Source: Stenocarpella maydis
Taxonomy: Eukaryota > Ascomycota > Sordariomycetes > Diaporthales > Diaporthaceae
Direction: 5' to 3'
DNA: 64,000 bases
Assembly (NCBI GenBank): GCA_002270565.1
Contig: NQMI01000196.1
Location: forward strand, 1-64,000
The position numbers and the translations under genes were made by a program. The notes under the pieces are model-generated. The model worked only from the letters and a program-made list of their open reading frames with translations. It ran no database searches and had not been told where the DNA came from. Positions 1 to 11,400 of this stretch are shown here, piece after piece (position 1 is the first letter of the stretch; the number at the start of each line of letters is the position of its first letter).

Positions 1-13
1 CCTTTATATAGTC

Positions 14-609
14 TGATGAATTTGTGCTATAGAATAGCATTCAGTTCAGCGTGTGTGTGTTTCGGCAGGGTCGCAGTATGGTGCTCTGAGGCGAATTGGG
101 ACGATTGACAATGGTCTGGACAACTTTGTATTGAATTAAGTTGGGCTTCTGTAAGCCCTCCTTATATACCCTCCGACGTCGTCTCACCCCTGGGCACGCT
201 GCGGTCGGCTCTGGTGCAAATTTGCAAATGCCGGAAAATTCGCCCTTCCAACACACCATCTTTGGTTCCAAGCAGCCAGCCAACCATAGCCCTAGCAATG
301 CCCAAATTAAGTACATACAAACTTCAGAAATCAGGCTATCCAATGCACTAAGTCATATACTTTTTGGGTAAGAAATAAGGGTAATGCAGAGGTCTGAATT
401 AAGGTGCAAATGCAGGCCAAAATAATCGACTCACGGCCACCAAACTCATCTTGCGTCACGCACGCACTGGGCGTACTTAGCGAAAATCGCCTGACTCGCA
501 AGTCTAGGGTAACTCCTTGCTAGGAAGTCTAGGGTAACTCCTTACAACGAAGTCTAGGGTAACTCCTTGCACGGAGTACCAACGCCCTGCTGAGCGGTTC
601 CGTTTAACA
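14..609 (-). repeat. LTR-like repeat, copy 1
   Basis: A 596-bp unit bounded by TG and CA that recurs in the same orientation at 31122-31716 with only scattered, mostly transition differences. Read on the minus strand it starts TGTTAAACGG, carries a TATA-like GGTATATAAGG about 165 bp before its end, and ends in TTCATCA. This is the expected layout of a solo or terminal LTR (U3, TATA, R/U5). No target duplication is visible at either copy (left TAGTC, right TCTTC here), so the exact ends are inferred from where homology stops. The internal part of the parent element is not seen. Confidence 0.6.
499..573. repeat. 25-bp tandem repeat inside the LTR-like unit
   Basis: Three tandem units sharing the core AGTCTAGGGTAACTCCTT, spaced 25 bp, lie inside the LTR-like repeat. 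The second copy of the repeat (about 31605-31680) has three units as well, so the array is part of the element. On the minus strand it falls in the U3-like portion, where tandem repeats often act as transcriptional elements; that role is inferred. Confidence 0.8.
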
Positions 610-1430
610 TCTTCCTAATTTCTAATCGTTTAATTAGCTATTTATTACCCATATCTTAACATCTTCTCCTATATATAGGGTAACCTTATTAATAAGAACT
701 ACCTACCTACTTACTAGAGTTTACTTACTAGAGTTTAAATTCCTAAATAAATTCCTAAATTAATTCCTAAATAAATTCAGTAATGGAGGAAGTAAGGGAG
801 AAGTAAGGGAGAAGTAAGAGAGAAGTAAAGGGAGAAGTAAAGGGAGAATTAAAGGAAGAAGTAAAGGAAGAAGTAAAGAAGAAAATAGAGGGTATATATA
901 TGTGGTAAATGGTAGTATAAGTGTATTAAATTGTGTCTCTTGTACTATAGTTGTATAATAAATGGGCAGTAATTCTGTAAATACCTACTTGCTTGTAAGC
1001 TGCTGGTTTGATTCCCCGTAGTGCCAAAAAAGCTGTCCGCGGCGGTGGCGGCTCGCCCGAGCGAGCGAGCGGAGCAAGTGAGGGCGAGACGCCGCCGTCG
1101 CGGACAGCAAGGCTAGGATTCGATTCCTCCTGGAATCAAGTCTTTTATTTTTATTCTTTTTGTTTATTCTAAAAGAATGGCTCTTGTGAGCTTCGGAGAA
1201 GCTATCCACACAATATAATGAGAAAAGAATTGATATATATATATATATAAAGTAATTTTATTTTAAATTACTTTTTATATATTATTAAGATATAAATACG
1301 AAACAATAAGATTTTAATTTCACTTTAATGGTTCATTTTCAGTTTATAAATTATTTTTAAGAGTTATTAAAAAAGGTTTATGTGATATCCAAGATATGCC
1401 GAATATGACTAATGCTCATGATGCTGACAG
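610..1430. repeat. AT-rich stretch with purine-rich tandem repeat and TA microsatellite
   Basis: No gene is visible. About 783-892 is a purine-rich degenerate tandem array built on GGGAGAAGTAA-type units, and 1230-1250 is a (TA)n run. A GC-rich hairpin (separate entry) interrupts otherwise AT-rich DNA. The remainder up to 1430 is AT-rich with no readable coding potential on either strand. Confidence 0.6.
1032..1108. other. GC-rich inverted repeat (hairpin)
   Basis: Two 27-bp arms (1032-1058 and 1082-1108) are complementary except at three positions and enclose a 23-bp GC-rich loop. Both sides are AT-rich, and short T-arm-like sequences (GGTTTGATTCCCC before, GGATTCGATTCCTCC after) flank it. 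GC-rich palindromes in AT-rich DNA are known from fungal mitochondrial genomes, so a mitochondrial insert or a small palindromic mobile element is possible; neither is shown. Confidence 0.55.
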
Positions 1431-2398
1431 CATTGCAGGAGGCCGTTTCCCAGTGGCCAAATCGCCGCGCGGCGGGCCACAATCATGCGATCTAGTGCCA
1501 GATCGGTGCTCCTACTTGAGAATCGACGCTTCACCTGAGAACGAATATCGGTGAAAGGACTCCAGATCGCTTGGCCGACCGAGGTTGCAGTGTAAAATTC
1601 TGCACACGGGCCAATAAGCTATAAGACAAACACCATCATCGCCGGGTGACGTGGCAACTTCAGTAACGCAGAGCGCCAATTCGAGTAGCACAAATAATAT
1701 CTGTTAGAGGGAGAGATAGCATCGCATTACAAAACACTGCCAATCCTTCCACTTCACAGGCTGGGCTTTCAAAAAGACAGAGGAGTGCTATGGCCAGACC
1801 TGCAGCAACGCCAACCACCCAGCCCACCCTAGCCTTGTGCATCCATCCTTCGGGCTTATACACCAGTACGGGTATGCCGGGCATACGGAGTAGTCCCTGG
1901 CGCCTTCAGGTATTGTATATAGGATCTGATCCACCGGACCTTCAGTACTTCTCCGCTAATAAAGTTAAGAGAACGCACAATATCAAGCAAAGGCTGCACA
2001 ATTTTAGGATAAATTTAGGGGCCTCAAGTTTCCACCAATTAGTTACATGCTATACTAGGACCTATAATTTCTACTCAGATATAGTAGATACGTTTTTGTC
2101 CTGGCTGTGTCAAGAAAGGGTACCTTGATCCTGGTTTGATAACTCTACACGAAATGGAAATGGAGGGTTGCCATGCGTCCTGCATGCACCCCGGCTCGGA
2201 CTCAGCGGATGAACCGGTGATCGGTCCATCTGTTGTGCCATGGGGTTCAGGCAAGAAAGCACTGTGACCGCTGTGGGGTCCGAAAAAGAGATATGCATCC
2301 GAAACCTCGTAACTGCGAGAAATGCCCTCCTTGGTTCTCTGCCCCTCCCATCGTCTGCATGCCCCTGTGGCTGTCGCCCCGACGTCAAGCATCAAGCC
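1431..2398. other. Intergenic, no gene seen
   Basis: Sequence of intermediate base composition upstream of the rhodopsin-domain gene. Short open frames exist on both strands but show no recognisable motif, compositional bias or sensible exon chain. It presumably contains the promoter and 5' UTR of the gene starting at 2399. Confidence 0.5.
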
Positions 2399-3567
2399 AT
2401 GTCATCCACGAGCCCACAGTTTCCGCCAGGCTACGCCGACGAGAGTATTGGCTATCAAGTCATCGCAGCCTCTTCCGTTTTCATTCCACTGAGTATATTG
2501 GCGGTCACTCTGCGGTGCGTGGCGCGCCAGAGGTACGTCGGAAGATTCGGCGCAGACGACTACTTGATAGCCCCAGCTTTGCTTTTTTGTCTGGGCATAT
2601 GCATCCTATCTATCAGTGCGTAGCGAGCTCCTTGAGTTTCCACTTTCGCATTCTTGCTCTTGGCCCATTCATTGCGACCGATCGTCGGAATGGTTGTGAT
2701 TTCCTCTGTGCCCTCCTTTCTAACAGTCGGGTCCCCATAGTCGAGATCAGGATAGCGGGTGTTGGAAAACACCTCGCCCCTCTTATGGTAACAGATCCTC
2801 AAGCCATCGTCAACTGGGCCAAGTGTGGCTATGCCGTTGAACAGCTCTACTGCGTGGCAGTAGCTTTTCCTAAGCTTTCAATCCTCGCCTCCTACCTTCG
2901 AATCTTTACACAAAGACCTTATCGGATTATCGCCTACGTCGTAGGTACCATCATCATCTGCACCGCCTTTGCTGGTGTAGTCACCTCGCTGGTATCATGC
3001 CGACCATTCTCTGCCCGTTGGAACTTGGCTCTATTTCCCACGCACTGCATCGATGCTCCAAAATTTTGGCAAGGAATGAGTGTACCCAACATTGTGACTG
3101 ATGTCATAATGCTCTTCCTGCCGATGCCCGTCATCTGGAACTTGACGATGCGCACGAAGCAGAAGATCGCTCTCACCGGCGTTCTCCTCCTAGGAAGCTT
3201 GTAGGGCGCCGCGAGACCTCAACGAAAGCCACTGCTAATTGTATACAGGGGAATGATAGCCAGTATCCTCCGACTCACAGCCACGACGCGGGTGGACACG
3301 TTAACTGATGGTACCTGGGTGTCGGCCGATATTCTGATGTGGTCTGTCATCGAGCCAAACTGCTATTTGATAGCTGCCTGCCTTCCTCCGCTTCGACCGA
3401 TGTTTGCCAACTTCATAAAGGGTTTGAGAACCATGGGTGTCCTGTCCAGCATGGCGAAGGCCAATACAGAGCCCAGTACACGATCAGCGCCAAGCCACAA
3501 CAAATATCCGGGACAAGGCGATCAACCGCGTCGTGAAGATGATGGTTCATACATAGAGCTGGTATAG
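2399..3567 (+). CDS. Rhodopsin-domain (PTH11-like/SAT4-type) integral membrane protein
   Basis: Three exons by splice consensus and frame: 2399-2615, 2741-3200 and 3249-3567, giving about 331 residues. The last intron has GTAGGG, a GCTAAT branch-like site and TACAG. The protein has several hydrophobic segments and the order typical of the fungal rhodopsin-like domain: TLRCVARQRY followed by the acidic GADDYLI, the GVGKH turn, AFPKLSILASYLRIF, a CRPFSARWN extracellular segment, and LPMPVIWNLTMRTKQKIAL before the last helices. Such proteins sit in the plasma membrane; some PTH11-type members sense surfaces, most have no known ligand. The cytoplasmic tail is short and there is no N-terminal CFEM domain. 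The start at 2399 was chosen because it lies just before the first membrane segment; the first intron's acceptor (CATAG at 2736-2740) is the least certain junction. Confidence 0.85.
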
Positions 3568-3732
3568 TTGAATAAGATACTGATAATACTCTGGTATTTG
3601 GTGCTGTGTTAATACATCGGGCGATTTAGGCGTCCTGCTAAGTTAGACTGTGGGTTTTAATTAACGAACTTGCATGAGCATAAATAGCAGTCATATTGCG
3701 CGATATTTCAAACAAGTATTGTCTAACTCCAT

Positions 3733-4779
3733 TCAGACCTCGATTACCATCTTCCCAAACTTTTCTCCTGTCCACATCCTCACCAAGGCTTCGGGTGCAT
3801 TCTCAACTCCCTTGACTACCTCTTCCTTTGTCTTAACCTTGCCCCGAGTAATCCAAGTCACCATATCCGTTGGGAATGTAGGCATGTACTTCTCAAGCAT
3901 GTGCGAGTCAGAACAGACGAAGCCATTGATCGAGAGACGCTTGAGGACGATGTTGAGCCCAGTCCTTATCGGCCATGGGTCGTGATATGTGGCGATCATA
4001 CCACTCGCGATGACCTGACCGTAGTCCTTCATGCGAGTTAAGGCAGTCTCAAGCTGTTCTCCACCGACGCAGTCATAGTAGACATCGATGCCCTCAGGAG
4101 CCAGGCGCGTAAGGGCATCAGCGGTACCCTCGGTCTTGTAGTTCCAAGCCCCGTCAAACCCCAGCTCCTTGACAACAAAGTCAACCTTTTCGTCACTCCC
4201 GGTGCTCCCAATCACCTTCATGCCCTCCAGCTTGGCGATCTGGCCGACAATCTGTCCGGAGGCTCCGCTCGCGGCGGATACCCAAAACGTCTTGCCGGCC
4301 CGCGGCCCCTTCACGAACTCATAGAAGCTGACATATGCGGCAAGGCCAGCGACGCCCAGGGCCCCCACCAAGGTCTCTGGCTTGATGGCCATGCCCGGGG
4401 GCAGGTCAATGACCCGGGCCATGGGGATCATGTCGGCAGGAACGGCGGCATACTCAGCGGCGTCTGCCATGCCGTAGAAGCGGTCTCCCGCCTTGAATGC
4501 AGGTGTGTCCGACTTGATCACTGTGGCAAGTGTGGTCACGACTGCCGGCTGTCCCTCAACCCAGGGAATCGAATAGGATCCCGTGTCGCCGGGCTCTCGC
4601 ATCTGACCCCGCATGTACGGGTCGAGTGACAGGTGGCTGTTCTTGACGGTAATGCCACCCGGAGGAGGTGCCTGCTCAGGATCGAAAGATCTGTCTTCGA
4701 CTGACAGATGTTCTCCCGGCACGGGCATGTATGGCATAGGCGTAAACGCCTTATAGATCATGGTCTTGTTGGAAACCAT
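3733..4779 (-). CDS. MDR-superfamily NADP-dependent oxidoreductase (alkenal/enone reductase-like)
   Basis: A single-exon gene of 348 residues. It belongs to the zinc-free medium-chain dehydrogenase/reductase group that includes leukotriene B4 12-hydroxydehydrogenase and plant double-bond reductases, which reduce alpha,beta-unsaturated aldehydes and ketones with NADPH. Supporting motifs are LSLDPYMRGQM near residue 50, AASGASGQIVGQ (Rossmann nucleotide-binding loop) near 169, the YYDCVGGE strand, and a C-terminal GKMVIEV. No structural-zinc cysteine cluster is present. The frame stays open to an ATG at 4848, but the Met at 4779 fits family length and leads straight into the conserved N-terminus, so it was preferred. 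The substrate cannot be told from sequence. It is convergent with the rhodopsin-domain gene, 165 bp apart. Confidence 0.9.
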   Translation of the reverse strand: MVSNKTMIYKAFTPMPYMPVPGEHLSVEDRSFDPEQAPPPGGITVKNSHLSLDPYMRGQMREPGDTGSYSIPWVEGQPAVVTTLATVIKSDTPAFKAGDRFYGMADAAEYAAVPADMIPMARVIDLPPGMAIKPETLVGALGVAGLAAYVSFYEFVKGPRAGKTFWVSAASGASGQIVGQIAKLEGMKVIGSTGSDEKVDFVVKELGFDGAWNYKTEGTADALTRLAPEGIDVYYDCVGGEQLETALTRMKDYGQVIASGMIATYHDPWPIRTGLNIVLKRLSINGFVCSDSHMLEKYMPTFPTDMVTWITRGKVKTKEEVVKGVENAPEALVRMWTGEKFGKMVIEV

Positions 4780-6257
4780 TTTGGGGCTGAGCGTCGCTGC
4801 TGAAGAGCACTGGGCAACAGACCACAGGGTGAAGTCGAAGATCAACAAACGTTTTGTGGAGGTGGCTGAGATAGACTAATCAAAGAAGGGTTGCCAGATC
4901 AGACTCCTGTTGTTATCGGAGATCCCACCTGGAAAGCACGAAAAGAAAAAGTGTCGCCCAGATGCTACGAGACGAGCGGGGAGGAGCTCACATTAAATAT
5001 CCCAACCGAGAATTACTCGTCTGCTGAGGTACGGGGTACATACATTCGACCATGTCTCAGGTACAACTTGACATCCTGCATGTACTGTGCTGCAATCCAT
5101 GAAGCTGATGCAACAGCACCCAGCCAATTGAACAGTAGACGACTTGAATTCAAATACTGAGAGCGCTGCGCGGTTTCGCTTGCATCAGTAGTAGAGCCAA
5201 GACAGAAAGCAATTTAATATGATGGATTGGCTGTAACAAATCCAATAAATCCCTGAATAGGGTGAGGAGGAAGTCTATGGAGAAACGGGGACAAGAGCAA
5301 TGTACGTTAGCTGCAGCTTTATCCAGCTGCATTTCTACCGAAGTATAAGTTGGGGACACAGTGTGGGGGCGAGATGCCTATGTATTGAGTACCTATGTTG
5401 GGCGCCAGACAAGGCTGCTTTGTATGACGGGTCGCACAAGGGCAGGCATATGCAGGCTTGGCTGACTACCGTACCGCGGAGATGTTGTCTGTAGAGCCCC
5501 TGGAGACTGGTCTCACTCTCTTGCCCATGGGGGTGTCTCTTTGGCTGTGTAGTATTACTTTAGAGACTAAGCGAACCTCTCATGTCCCTCTGGATAGCTC
5601 AATCTGTGGGCGAAATACACACTCTATCTAGAAAGCTTTAGTTTATAAGCCCTTGGTCCCTCGAGAGATCATGTAGCTATGGCTATCCTGAGATGTCCTT
5701 CAGTTCGAGCCCGGGTTGTGTCATTGAGAGAACGGCTTTTAGCAGAGCCGATTACAGGGGTGGAGCTAGAGTAAGCATATGGGCCACTTTACTAGCTTCT
5801 GTTGTTCAGCTCGATACTTGGTGCCCAGGGTGGAGAGCTGGGGGGGTGTTGAATCCAGAAAGCCACTATATAAAGGCCAAAACCACGCTCAGGGGCGTGG
5901 GTGCATCCATCTCCCCGTTCTAGTAGCCTACAGGAGACGGGTAGCCTGGATATGGCTGATGTATGGCCTATTTGCCCCAATAATCTTTGGAAGTGGGTGG
6001 GGTAGAATTCACGCTTCTTCTACGACCAACACAGGTCGAGTCGGTGGAGGGGATGGGTCGGACCTCGTTGGTGGGCTGTCGCAGCCATTTCACCAACTGA
6101 CTGCTGGACCACATTTTAGCAGATGCGCGCCACAAAATTCAATGCTGTGTCCCTTTCCAACCTTGTTCCCTTTCCTTTCATTCACAATTACCCATATCCG
6201 AAACCAAACCCACTTTCCGTCTCAGAAGCTTGGCTGAGGGCTTAGCAAACCAGCTCT
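4780..6257. other. Intergenic, no confident gene
   Basis: About 1.5 kb without a supportable gene. Several open frames of 60-150 codons occur but have no recognisable domain and overlap one another. A TATA-like TATATAAAG lies at 5867-5875, about 390 bp upstream of the small ORF at 6258; whether it serves that ORF is unknown. Confidence 0.45.
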
Positions 6258-6605
6258 ATGGACTGGGACTCCTATTCAATAGAGGGTCCCGACCCGAGAT
6301 ATTTTACTATCTCACCGGCAGCCCATATTAACAACAGCACGCCAGTCCAGGTGCTTGATCATCCTCATCAGCGGGAGTTCCGTCGTGTTGTGCTAAATGT
6401 GCTCTCTACATATATAGTGGAACAAATATTAGCGCAGATCATGGATGGTCTGCCCCCTAAAGACGTCTCTCTTGACAAGAGGTTCCACTGGCACCGCGCT
6501 GAGGAGCCGGTATTCAACCACACAGAAGTATGTGCCGGTGTACTCAAGAAAATATTCACCGCAAATTTTCCACAGTATGCCCTTGAACGGATGAACCGGT
6601 CTTGA
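6258..6605 (+). CDS. Hypothetical 115-residue ORF
   Basis: An intact frame of 115 codons opening MDWDSYSIEGPDPRYF. I do not recognise a family. It is rich in charged and aromatic residues and has no membrane segment or signal peptide. It ends 2 bp before the stop of the broken membrane-protein gene on the other strand and lies beside a decaying locus, so it may itself be a fragment of a longer protein. It is listed because its composition looks more coding-like than neighbouring frames. Confidence 0.25.
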   Translation: MDWDSYSIEGPDPRYFTISPAAHINNSTPVQVLDHPHQREFRRVVLNVLSTYIVEQILAQIMDGLPPKDVSLDKRFHWHRAEEPVFNHTEVCAGVLKKIFTANFPQYALERMNRS

Positions 6606-6607
6606 TG

Positions 6608-7719
6608 TCACTGGAAATGAGGGAACACATTCGCCCCCTGGGGAGTCTGGTAGGCTCCCTCGGGAAACTCCCTAATGCTGATGAATGACTCCAGCACAAT
6701 AAAAACCCGAGCCAGCATTAGACTGAACCCATAAAGAAAGACAATGACTCCAAGGCCAACACTTTGCCACCACGGCTTTTCTCCATCCATCCAACGCTTC
6801 CAGAAACTGTTCAGACGGGAGTATTCCCCACTATAAAGTTTAGAATGACCCCGAGACCACCGCAGAATTCAATGTACGATGATGAGGCCCGCCAAATCCA
6901 ATTTTCCGATGCGGATGGAAACGAGTCGTTCTATGCCGCCGCATGGATGCCGCCGAAGCAGAAGTTAGCAAGCCATAGCACCATTCCCTCGACTCAGCCG
7001 CCCACACTGCGGAGCAAATCGTTTGACGGCCAGTTCTGGATATGGTCGGCCACCAGCTGCTCAGCGCGCAAGTGAATGCACTCGGCATTCCCAAATCGGT
7101 GCGACAGAAGGATCCGGTCTTCGAAAATGTTCGGGTCTGACGCGAGCGCTGCATGAACCGGTGCCGACCTCCTCCCATCTCTCTCCTTCACCGATCCAGT
7201 CAGAGGTCTGCTGTCATGAACCTAAGGCCGGCGTTGAAAGAAAGCTGTTCCCTTTTTCTTCCGCCGTCTTCTATGCAACTCAGTCGTGCATTCGTCGTGG
7301 ATATTCTGGAATATGATGCCCTTGCACATCAGGTTTGAGATACCGGTGGACCCAGAACTGCCATTTTGCTGCGATGATACTTCAGTGGATGAGCCAAGGT
7401 CATGTTGTAACGACGGCCCGCATTCTGTTTGCGTCAGACATGTTGTCTCCAGCTCCGGGGTTTTGTAGTTCAGACTGAGGTACGCGAAAAATGTCTTCAC
7501 CATCGTCTGTGACTGTACACGAGAGGGATTTACGTATCCGCTCATCTCACTACTAGAGTACATGAACATTGCCAACGGGGCTAATACCTCGTCTCGGAGT
7601 AGAACAGGGGCGTTTGGCAACAGAGGCTTATGCCACCAGAACAGATACATAGCAAACGCACGTAATCTGCGTAGATATTCTACATCAGCAAAGGAAAGCC
7701 GAGGACAGTTTGTTGACGC
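6608..7719 (-). pseudogene. Decayed fungal integral membrane protein (WWHKP-type), 5' truncated
   Basis: The minus strand reads in pieces as a family of uncharacterised fungal polytopic membrane proteins. Near 7626-7700 it gives DVEYLRRL followed by MYLFWWHKPL; near 6900-6970 it gives a FGGIHAAA segment followed by NDSFPSASE; the C-terminal part (6608-6790) gives EKPWWQSVGLGVIV, a membrane helix, ARVFIVLESFISIR, and ends FPHFQ. The pieces fall in different frames, and a TAG at 6931-6933 interrupts the AAA/NDSF segment where tryptophan is expected. Some frame changes could be introns, but the in-frame stop and the missing N-terminal half point to a broken copy. Family recognition is from memory of conserved motifs, not a search. 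Confidence 0.55.
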
Positions 7720-8423
7720 CTAAATAGGCTGCTTACATGTGGGCCACCGTATTGACCTCCAACAACGTAACAGGAAGCCGGAACTCCAGCCGACTACAAT
7801 AATCCACGTCCAAGACAAAATTCAAGACAAGTTACCAAAGGACACAGAGCAGTCGAACCTCGACAACAGCCGTGTTCAGTGTGCAGATGGCAGCGCACAA
7901 ATGCAGAAGACTTGCTTGATACCGACCCTATCATATACATCGCAGAGAATAACCCAGAAATTTTCTCCCAGCCACTCGAAAGCCTTAATAATTTCCAGAT
8001 AAAGATTTGTTCAACACCTGAATTTCAATCAATGATAGATGGCGGCCAAGTTTGGTGTTCATTCCGTCACGAAACGGAGCCAGTGATGAGGTGGCCAATA
8101 AAACGGGAGGCACAATATGCCTCTGACCGCCTTCCGCCCTGAGAAAACGGTGTTGGAGCTCCCTCTCGCCGTTGCACTGTCACCGTCGCACTCCCACTCA
8201 GGGGTCTAGGGCATCACCGTCATTGCAACGTCCTATGCTCTTAAAGTACCTTGTTGGCCAAAGGCGAAGAGGACACAAGACGACGACGACACGGCGCAAC
8301 CACAAAATCACACCTTCCGAAGACGAAAAGTCGGCGACGCATTGCTGAGCTGGCCCTGCATAAAGGACGCGACAGCAATGCGACTGCCACTGCGACTGCG
8401 CCCATGACAGACAGCTGTTCAGC
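7720..8423. other. Intergenic, upstream of the TRAPP subunit gene
   Basis: No confident gene. Short frames on both strands (for example an 87-codon one at 7879-8142 on the plus strand) lack recognisable features. The part after about 8150 must contain the promoter of the large gene starting at 8424. Confidence 0.45.
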
Positions 8424-11400
8424 ATGGAACAGCCCTTCTCGACGTCCAAGGTGACAGGTAAACAACCACCAGTGCCCATTCCTGCAGTTGCCGCCGTCGC
8501 AGATCGGATCATGATATGCTAAAGCTGACGCACGCACGCCCATTCAGTCGACTACTTCGACCCTCACGATGTCTACAAGCTCCTCGCCCCAGGGCTGCTG
8601 CCGCGGCTCCCCCTCCACAATCTGCACTGGCAGTCCCACGCAGGGCCTCTGCGATCCATCGAGACGTTGCATGTCGAGCTCGTCGACGCCCTCGCCACCG
8701 CAAAAGCCCCCAAGCAGAGGCAGCCGTCTATAACACCCGGATCAGGCGCTGGTGGTGATGATGGCTTCCAGACTCAGCCTCTTGCGGGTGGCAACCGACT
8801 CGCTGCCGAAACAGAAGATGCCTTCCCCGCCAAGCCATACTCTCCCGGCTACGGCCCCTCGGCTGCCAATGCCCGTCGCCACCAGATCCCAGGCCTGCGA
8901 CGTACGCCCTACCTCAAGGTCTTACTTGTTCGGTGCGACGACAACGACCAGTACAAGTCCTCCGTCCGCTCAGAAATACGGGACTGGCTCAAGGAGCACG
9001 CCACCCCGGCTTCGTCCACAAACAGCAAGAAAGACGTGCGAACTCCAGCCGAGAACCATGATGCTTGCGAGCTATTGATCATACACGTCGTCGTTCCCAA
9101 CACTGTCGCCGCTACCCAGCCTAGGACGACCGGCGGCGGAGGCATTGATGGCAGGTCAGACGCGTTACCAGTGACCAAGACAACATCTAGATGGGGAAAG
9201 AACACCACTCCACTGCTGGAGAGGATGAGAAGCGATTTCGGCAGCTCCTCCAAGGCCAATGTCGACAGGATAGCGCAAATACGCATCGGCATCAACGATG
9301 TGCCTTATGATCTCCTGCCGAGGGTCGTGCCCGCCGTGCCCACCGGTTACATGGAGACCGAAGAAGATGCCAAGGTCGCCTGGGCCGATTTGATCGATAA
9401 ATTCAAGAGGCTGATCCTGGCCAGCTTCGATATGCGTGTCACCCAATACGAGGAAGACATAAAGGAGAAGGACGCGCAGCGAAGCCTACCCGGATGGAAC
9501 TTCTGTACCTTCTTCATTCTAAAGGAGGGGCTGGCAAGAGGCTTCGAGAGCGTAGGGTTGGTGGACGATGCCCTCGTTGGATACGACGAGTTGAGTGTCG
9601 GGCTGGACACCATCATACAGGAACAGGCCGCTGCAGACCTTGCTGAGACACATGGAGGCTCATTGCTTCCTCATACACCGGACCTCAAAAAGATCGCCCA
9701 AGCGGCAATGGTGGCTGCGAGCACGGGGACACTGGAATTTGACGACGAGGAAACCGTGGATCTGCAGTCCTCCAGAGAACAAGAACCTCGGGAGAAGTTC
9801 GACGACATTCCAATCTCTGTCACGAAGAAGCCTTACCGAGACCTGATCCTGTCAAACAACGTGTCAATATTCGATTTCAGGTGCTACATATTCGCCCGAC
9901 AGATTGCTCTGCTCCTTCGCCTGGGTAACGCCTGGTCTACGCGGGAAGAGTTACTCGCCAAGGTCAAGGAACAACAGGAGTCCATACTGCATGGCGTTGC
10001 ACCACGGGCGCCGCCGCCTCAACCAACGGACGAGTCCGAGAATCTTTCTATGCTCGCAGAGATATGCAAACGCACCCTTGAGTTCATACCTGCTGTCTCT
10101 CAAGTCATGCGTCGAGATGTCATCGCCGCCCTCGCCGAACAGCGCAAGCTTGAGGCTGGCGGCGTGACTCCCAAGATGACCTTTTCGTACGAGACCCTAG
10201 TCTCAGACGTGGCCGAGAATATCGTTGCCTCGTTCGCCTTCTCGATAGCGCAACAGATTCTCGCACAGACGTCTACGAAGGCTTTGCCCATCCCGCCACC
10301 GACTACAATCTCAACCGGTGAGGGCGGCACAGAGCAGAAGTCGAAGGAATCCATACCGGAGCCTAAGACGATGATGCACCCGGCGAGAACGACATCCCTA
10401 AGGGTTTCAACAACTGGCGATGGCCGCTTGCCGCCTTTGCCTAGTCCAAACTTCTTCCCTGGCCCCGGTACTCGCAGGGCGAGCACAGCTGATGTTCAGG
10501 ATACCATCAATCAACGACACCATAAAGCGGGCCAGGAAGACTTGGCTGCTAGGAGGGCGGAGCTTTATGCATTGTCGCGGAACATATTGGAGGAGTGCGG
10601 CAAGAAGCGTGGTTGGAGCGATGGATGGTCTTCTGCACCAGTAATAGGAGAAACAGGATTGCAGGACATGGAAGATGTTAGTCTTGATGACGACCTGCCA
10701 CCCAGCCCCTCACAGCCGTCCAGAACGCCGTCGGCGGACCTCACTCTTGCAGGGATCGACAATAAGCTGCTTCGGACCGCCCTCGATACTAGGGAGGATT
10801 TCTACCGCTTGTATGAGATGCTGACCGACAAGTCCTTACGTCACTATACTGTCGCCAGCCATACACACTCTGTGCTGGCAAGTATGGCTGACCTGGCTGT
10901 CGTGAAGTACTACCTGGAAGACTACTCTGCGGCAGCGTCGTATTTCCTCCAGACGACGCCATTTTACGGCGAGAGCGGGTGGAGCTTGCTTGAGCTCTCG
11001 ATGCTTGTCATGTACTCGAAGTGTCTCCGGGAACTGAAGAGAAATGACGTCTATGTCAAGGTTATGCTCAAACTACTTTCAAAAGCAGCAAACTCGGAAA
11101 AGGACAGGATAGAGGAGAGGGGTGTTCTCAAAGTAAGCCAGAAGGAGGCCAAGGAATACGCAGAAAACGAGGTTTTCAAAGGCTTTCTTCCCGACTTCTT
11201 GGCAGCTGCCAAATCCTTCGACCAGGAGGTCAAACATTCACTACAAAACTTCTTCACCCATATTGAGGTTGAGGGCACACCGGTATATGACGACGACCAG
11301 GACAGTTTCCGCTTGACCCTCGTACTGCGGAGCGTTCTTGCCGACCCACTGCCTGTCGACAAAGCCTTCCTTCGCATCATTACCACTGGCGGGCGTGAAA

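Noticed and set aside
41..343. A roughly 100-codon minus frame also present at 31149-31442 (GLQKPNLIQYKVVQ..)
   Set aside because: It lies across the TATA/R region of the LTR-like repeat and has no domain; conservation between copies follows from overall repeat identity.
499..573. CRISPR-like array
   Set aside because: Three direct 25-bp tandem units without spacers inside a eukaryotic LTR-like repeat.
985..1140. tRNA gene suspected from GGTTTGATTCCCC and GGATTCGATTCCTCC
   Set aside because: The flanking bases do not form T-arm and acceptor stems, and no D or anticodon arm is found at the right distance.
2233..3204. Reading the rhodopsin-domain gene as a 323-residue unspliced frame from 2233
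   Set aside because: Its first 170 residues have no family similarity and exon 1 lies in another frame; the spliced model is coherent.
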